From: Methanobacteriota archaeon
GTDB taxonomy: Archaea; Thermoplasmatota; Poseidoniia; Poseidoniales; Thalassarchaeaceae
Assembly (NCBI GenBank): GCA_002685415.1
Contig: NYXO01000082.1
Coordinates: forward strand, 1-9,944
DNA: 9,944 nucleotides
Reading direction: 5' to 3'
The first letter of the stretch is position 1. Each line of letters opens with the position of its first letter. A program made the translations under genes and the position numbers. A model generated the notes under the pieces. That model saw nothing but the letters and a program-made list of their open reading frames with translations. It was not told where the DNA came from and did no database searches. Shown here in pieces: positions 6,980 to 9,944 of this stretch.

Positions 6980-7388
6980 GTACTTTATATTTTTACTTTT
7001 TGTAAGCAATCTTCATGCATCAAAGATTATAGATATTAAAGAATATCTATCTGATATAGAGATTGTTTCAAAATACGAAGATAGAAAGAAAGGACTAATG
7101 AACAGAAGATCTATTCCAAATGATTATGGAATGTTATTCATATGGCCATATGAGAGAAAACAATGCATGTGGATGAAAAATACTTATGTTCCATTAAGCG
7201 TTGCATACATTGATATTAGAGGAAAAATAATAGAAATATATGATATGGTTCCGTTTTCAAAAGATTCTGTTTGTTCAACTAAGGCAGCTAAATATGCTCT
7301 TGAAGTAAATTCTGGATGGTTTGAAGAAAAGAATATAAATATTGGAGACTCAATAGAGATTAAAAAAATACTTTCTAATGATAAGTAA
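6939..7388 (+). CDS. DUF192 family protein with signal peptide
   Basis: This exported DUF192 protein has no established function. The family core is clear: [12 protein letters not shown] (49-60), YGMLFIWP (63-70), [17 protein letters not shown] (76-92) and a late [14 protein letters not shown] segment (126-139). The N-terminus has Lys residues, then a hydrophobic run YFIFLLFVS and a likely cleavage site after LHA (about residue 27), so the mature protein should act in the periplasm. Two cysteines (76 and 112) could pair there. The start is uncertain. ATG at 6939 overlaps rpe by 41 bp, while in-frame TTG at 6972 overlaps by only 8 bp and leaves a compact signal peptide. Neither has a Shine-Dalgarno. 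The gene overlaps trpE by 11 bp and occupies the place where gph (phosphoglycolate phosphatase) commonly sits between rpe and trpE, but it has no phosphatase motif. Confidence 0.88.
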   Translation: MSKQYLNSVQKLFKYFIFLLFVSNLHASKIIDIKEYLSDIEIVSKYEDRKKGLMNRRSIPNDYGMLFIWPYERKQCMWMKNTYVPLSVAYIDIRGKIIEIYDMVPFSKDSVCSTKAAKYALEVNSGWFEEKNINIGDSIEIKKILSNDK

Positions 7389-8844
7389 AGAAGAATATAT
7401 AGAATTTGCAGAAAATGGATTTAACATTGTTCCATTGATTAAAACTATTGAGAAAGACTTGGATTCACCCATAAAAGTTTTTTCAAGAATTAAGAATAAA
7501 AAAAATACTTTCTTGCTTGAATCCATTGAAGGTGGAGAAAAATGGGCTCAGTATTCAATAATCGGATTGGATTGCCAAGACTCAATAAAAGTATCAGATA
7601 ATAAAATTGAAATTAAAACAGCTCTGGGAACTAATCCAATTGAATGCAAAGAGCCCTTAAATGAACTAAATAAATTAATCGCTAAATACAAGTCCCCAAT
7701 CTTGGATGGTATGCCAAGATTTTATGGAGGATATGTCGGTTTTTTTGCATACGAAAGTGCTAAGTATGCTGAAAATAAAATTAATGCTCTTCAAAGAAAA
7801 GACTCAAAATTTGATGTTCATATGCCTGATATCTATTTGGTAAAGTCTGAAAAAATAATTGTTTACGACAATTTTAACAATAGTATTCAAGCTGTTTATA
7901 ATGCAAACCCTCAAAAGACATCATATGAAGATGCTTTGGAAATCATTGAGGAGATTCAAAACAGCATTGATCATTCTGGAGAACTTGAAGAAACTTCTTA
8001 TTCAAATACTACCGGGCAATTAGAATTTAAATCAAATTTTACAAAAAATGAGTACATGTCATCTGTTAATAAAATTAAAGAATATATAAAAGAAGGTGAT
8101 GTAATGCAGGTTGTACTTGCACAAGATTTTTATCAATCCTTCGACGGCGATTCATTTGAATTATATTCAGCCCTAAGACAGATAAACCCATCACCATATA
8201 TGTATTACCTCAACCTTGATGAGTGTGAGGTAGTCGGATCTTCACCTGAAATATTGGTTAGATTAGAAGATACCAATATTACTCTCAGACCAATTGCAGG
8301 CACGAGAAAAAGAGGTGCAAACGAAGAAGAGGATAAAAATAATGAGAAAGATTTATTAAATGATCCAAAAGAGTTAGCTGAGCATCTTATGCTTATAGAT
8401 CTTGGAAGAAATGATGTTGGAAGAGTTTCTGAAATTGGTAGCGTGAAACTGACTGAAAAAATGGTGATCGAAAGATATTCCCATGTCATGCATATAGTAT
8501 CAAACGTAGTAGGCAAATTATCTAAGGGACTAAATTTTACTGATGCTCTTAAAGCTACTTTGCCAGCTGGGACTCTTTCAGGCGCTCCAAAAATAAGAGC
8601 TATGGAAATAATTAATGAGCTTGAGCCAAGTTCAAGAGGTATATATGGCGGCGCAATAGGTTATATATCTTGGAATGGTAATATTGATACTGCGATTGCC
8701 ATAAGAACTGCCGTAATAAGGGATAATAAAATTCATGTTGGAGCCGGAGCAGGAATAGTTGCCGATTCAGATCCAGAAAAGGAATGGGAGGAGTGTGTCC
8801 AAAAATCTAAAGTATTTTTAGACGCAATGGAGATGATTTCATGA
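7378..8844 (+). CDS. trpE: Anthranilate synthase component I
   Basis: TrpE makes anthranilate from chorismate using ammonia supplied by TrpG, the first committed step of tryptophan synthesis. The 488-residue protein has the N-terminal regulatory region with LLESIEGGEKW (46-56), the site where tryptophan feedback acts in this family. The chorismate-binding domain follows: GSSPEILVR (287-295), RPIAGTRKRG (304-313), DLGRNDVGRV (341-350), PAGTLSGAPK (396-405) and GAGAGIVADSDPEKEWEE (455-472). The length matches stand-alone TrpE. A TrpG partner next door favours TrpE over PabB. The ATG lies inside the end of the DUF192 gene, leaving no room for a leader peptide or attenuator directly before it. 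Any transcriptional control by tryptophan must therefore act further upstream. It overlaps trpG by 4 bp. Confidence 0.97.
   Translation: MISKEEYIEFAENGFNIVPLIKTIEKDLDSPIKVFSRIKNKKNTFLLESIEGGEKWAQYSIIGLDCQDSIKVSDNKIEIKTALGTNPIECKEPLNELNKLIAKYKSPILDGMPRFYGGYVGFFAYESAKYAENKINALQRKDSKFDVHMPDIYLVKSEKIIVYDNFNNSIQAVYNANPQKTSYEDALEIIEEIQNSIDHSGELEETSYSNTTGQLEFKSNFTKNEYMSSVNKIKEYIKEGDVMQVVLAQDFYQSFDGDSFELYSALRQINPSPYMYYLNLDECEVVGSSPEILVRLEDTNITLRPIAGTRKRGANEEEDKNNEKDLLNDPKELAEHLMLIDLGRNDVGRVSEIGSVKLTEKMVIERYSHVMHIVSNVVGKLSKGLNFTDALKATLPAGTLSGAPKIRAMEIINELEPSSRGIYGGAIGYISWNGNIDTAIAIRTAVIRDNKIHVGAGAGIVADSDPEKEWEECVQKSKVFLDAMEMIS
8829..8832 (+). promoter_or_regulatory. Shine-Dalgarno GGAG for trpG inside trpE
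   Basis: GGAG lies 8 bases before the trpG ATG at 8841, within the last codons of trpE. Together with the 4-bp ATGA overlap it supports coupled translation of the two subunits in similar amounts. Confidence 0.6.
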
Positions 8845-9407
8845 TCATTGTTATAGATAATTATGATAGTTTCACATATAACCTAGTTCATTATATTGGT
8901 GAGTTTGAACAAGACATCAAAGTCATAAGGAATGATGAAATGTCCGTTACTGAAATTATGGACAATAATCCAAGCAAGATTGTAATATCACCCGGCCCAT
9001 GTACCCCAAAAGAAGCAGGTATATCAGTTGAACTTATAAAGACTGCAGAAGTTCCAATTCTTGGAGTGTGCTTAGGACATCAAGCAATTGGTGCAGCTTT
9101 TGGTGGAAATATTATTAAGGCACCAGAAGTATTTCATGGAAAAACTTCAAGCATCGATCATGATGGAAGCCTACTTTTTAGTGAAATTGAAAAATCTTAT
9201 GATGTTGTCAGATACCATAGCCTAATAATTGATATGAAAACTTTACCTAGCGAACTTAATGTGACTGCAACTTTAAGTGATGATAATGAGATAATCATGG
9301 CGGTTGAGCATATTAATAGACCAATTTATGGTGTTCAGTTTCATCCTGAATCAATTGATACAAATAATGGTACAAAGCTTATAGAAAACTTTATTAAGAA
9401 AATATGA
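8841..9407 (+). CDS. trpG: Anthranilate synthase component II (glutamine amidotransferase)
   Basis: TrpG hydrolyses glutamine and passes ammonia to TrpE. In many bacteria the same protein also serves PabB in folate synthesis. The 188-residue class I amidotransferase starts with IDNYDSFTYNL (5-15). It has SPGPCTP (50-56), the nucleophile elbow GVCLGHQAIG (75-84, Cys77), RYHSL (124-128) and the rest of the triad in VQFHPES (165-171, His168 and Glu170). The length is that of a free-standing subunit, with no fusion to TrpD. The start overlaps the trpE stop by 4 bp and the end overlaps trpD by 4 bp. I see no other pabA-like gene in the window. Confidence 0.97.
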   Translation: MIIVIDNYDSFTYNLVHYIGEFEQDIKVIRNDEMSVTEIMDNNPSKIVISPGPCTPKEAGISVELIKTAEVPILGVCLGHQAIGAAFGGNIIKAPEVFHGKTSSIDHDGSLLFSEIEKSYDVVRYHSLIIDMKTLPSELNVTATLSDDNEIIMAVEHINRPIYGVQFHPESIDTNNGTKLIENFIKKI

Positions 9408-9944
9408 AAGACTTTATTAACAAAATAAACAATAAAGAAGATCTAACTCTTAACGAGATGCAAGAAGCCATTAATTTAATAATGTCTGGTATGTCTGATG
9501 ATGACGATATTGAATCTTTTCTTATTGGATTAAATGAAAAGGGTGTATCAGAGACTGAAGTTACTGCTGCTGCAATCGTCATGAAAGAAAAATCTTTAAA
9601 ATTTGACATAGGTGATGGTTCACATATTGATACTTGTGGAACAGGTGGAACAGGTTTACATACTTTTAATTGCTCAACAGCCTCATCTTTTGTTGCTGCA
9701 GCTGCAGGAGCTAAAATCACCAAGCACGGTAATAAAGCAATTTCTAGTAAATCTGGTAGTGCAGACTTTCTTACACAGTCAGGTGCAAACATTAATCATG
9801 AAAGAGAAAAATTAATATCAATTTTTGATAAAGTTGGATTCGTATTTTTATTTGCTCCACTTCATCATGAGGCAATGAAGTTCGTGATGCCAGTTAGACA
9901 AAAAATTGCTGAAAAAACTATTTTTAATTTGTTAGGACCGCATA
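9404..9944 (+). CDS. trpD: Anthranilate phosphoribosyltransferase (C-terminus cut by window edge)
   Basis: TrpD joins anthranilate to PRPP to give phosphoribosylanthranilate, the second dedicated step of tryptophan synthesis. The first 180 residues are visible, about half of the usual 340 or so. The N-terminal helical domain (1-70) contains the typical SDDDDIESFLIGLNEKG stretch, followed by DTCGTGGTGLHTFNCSTASS (77-96), KHGNKAISSKSGSAD (107-121), FLFAPLHHEAM (148-158) and KTIFNLLGP (171-179). Two conserved positions differ. The usual GTGGDG is GTGGTG (Thr83), and the Arg of the usual RT-FN-LGP is Lys171. His108, Asn110 and His155 of the anthranilate site are kept. The start overlaps the trpG stop by 4 bp, with only a weak AAGAAA upstream. 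The gene is intact as far as seen, and trpC would be expected next. Confidence 0.95.
   Translation, partial: MKDFINKINNKEDLTLNEMQEAINLIMSGMSDDDDIESFLIGLNEKGVSETEVTAAAIVMKEKSLKFDIGDGSHIDTCGTGGTGLHTFNCSTASSFVAAAAGAKITKHGNKAISSKSGSADFLTQSGANINHEREKLISIFDKVGFVFLFAPLHHEAMKFVMPVRQKIAEKTIFNLLGPH

Noticed and set aside
8205..8516. A minus-strand open frame of 103 residues inside trpE
   Set aside because: Antisense of conserved TrpE motifs (chorismate-binding region); no family resemblance.
9394..9815. Open frames on the minus strand (9394-9792) and in another plus frame (9612-9815) over trpD
   Set aside because: Both overlap unambiguous TrpD coding sequence; the products are low-complexity and unrecognisable.

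Overview
The window looks like a chromosomal segment from an AT-rich, gene-dense gammaproteobacterium. G+C is roughly one third by eye, genes overlap or nearly touch, and one gene starts at TTG. The order lptD / amgK-murU / rpe / trpE-G-D follows a gammaproteobacterial neighbourhood known from Pseudomonas, in condensed form. A streamlined marine lineage such as SAR86 would fit the composition and the dehydrogenase content, but that assignment is inference. I see no tRNA, rRNA, CRISPR array, insertion sequence or phage gene.

Left part, minus strand (1-3023): an almost complete lptD, cut by the left edge close to its C-terminus. Upstream of it, on the same strand, lies a gene for a 2-hydroxychromene-2-carboxylate isomerase-like protein of the DsbA / kappa-GST fold. 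A 42-bp divergent gap (3024-3065) separates it from a plus-strand run.

Right part, plus strand (3066-9944, cut by the right edge): two short-chain dehydrogenases (SDRs), amgK, murU, rpe, a DUF192 gene, trpE, trpG and the start of trpD. No gap exceeds 18 bp, and four junctions overlap. This looks like one transcription unit joining accessory oxidoreductases, peptidoglycan recycling (AmgK-MurU, making UDP-MurNAc), the pentose phosphate pathway (Rpe) and tryptophan synthesis (TrpEGD). No trp leader or attenuator fits before trpE, because trpE starts inside the preceding gene. Only HSDL2-like (AGAGGA) and trpG (GGAG) have a clear Shine-Dalgarno sequence.

The most unusual feature is in LptD, the essential outer-membrane LPS translocon. 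A loop that I predict faces the outside is replaced by a 41-residue segment containing 18 methionines (residues 590-630), partly built by an imperfect 54-bp duplication. Also notable are a three-gene cassette lying between lptD and amgK-murU, an SDR that seems to have lost three of its four catalytic residues, an HSDL2-like SDR with Ala at the usual Ser position, a DUF192 gene where gph usually sits, and two substitutions at conserved TrpD substrate-site positions.
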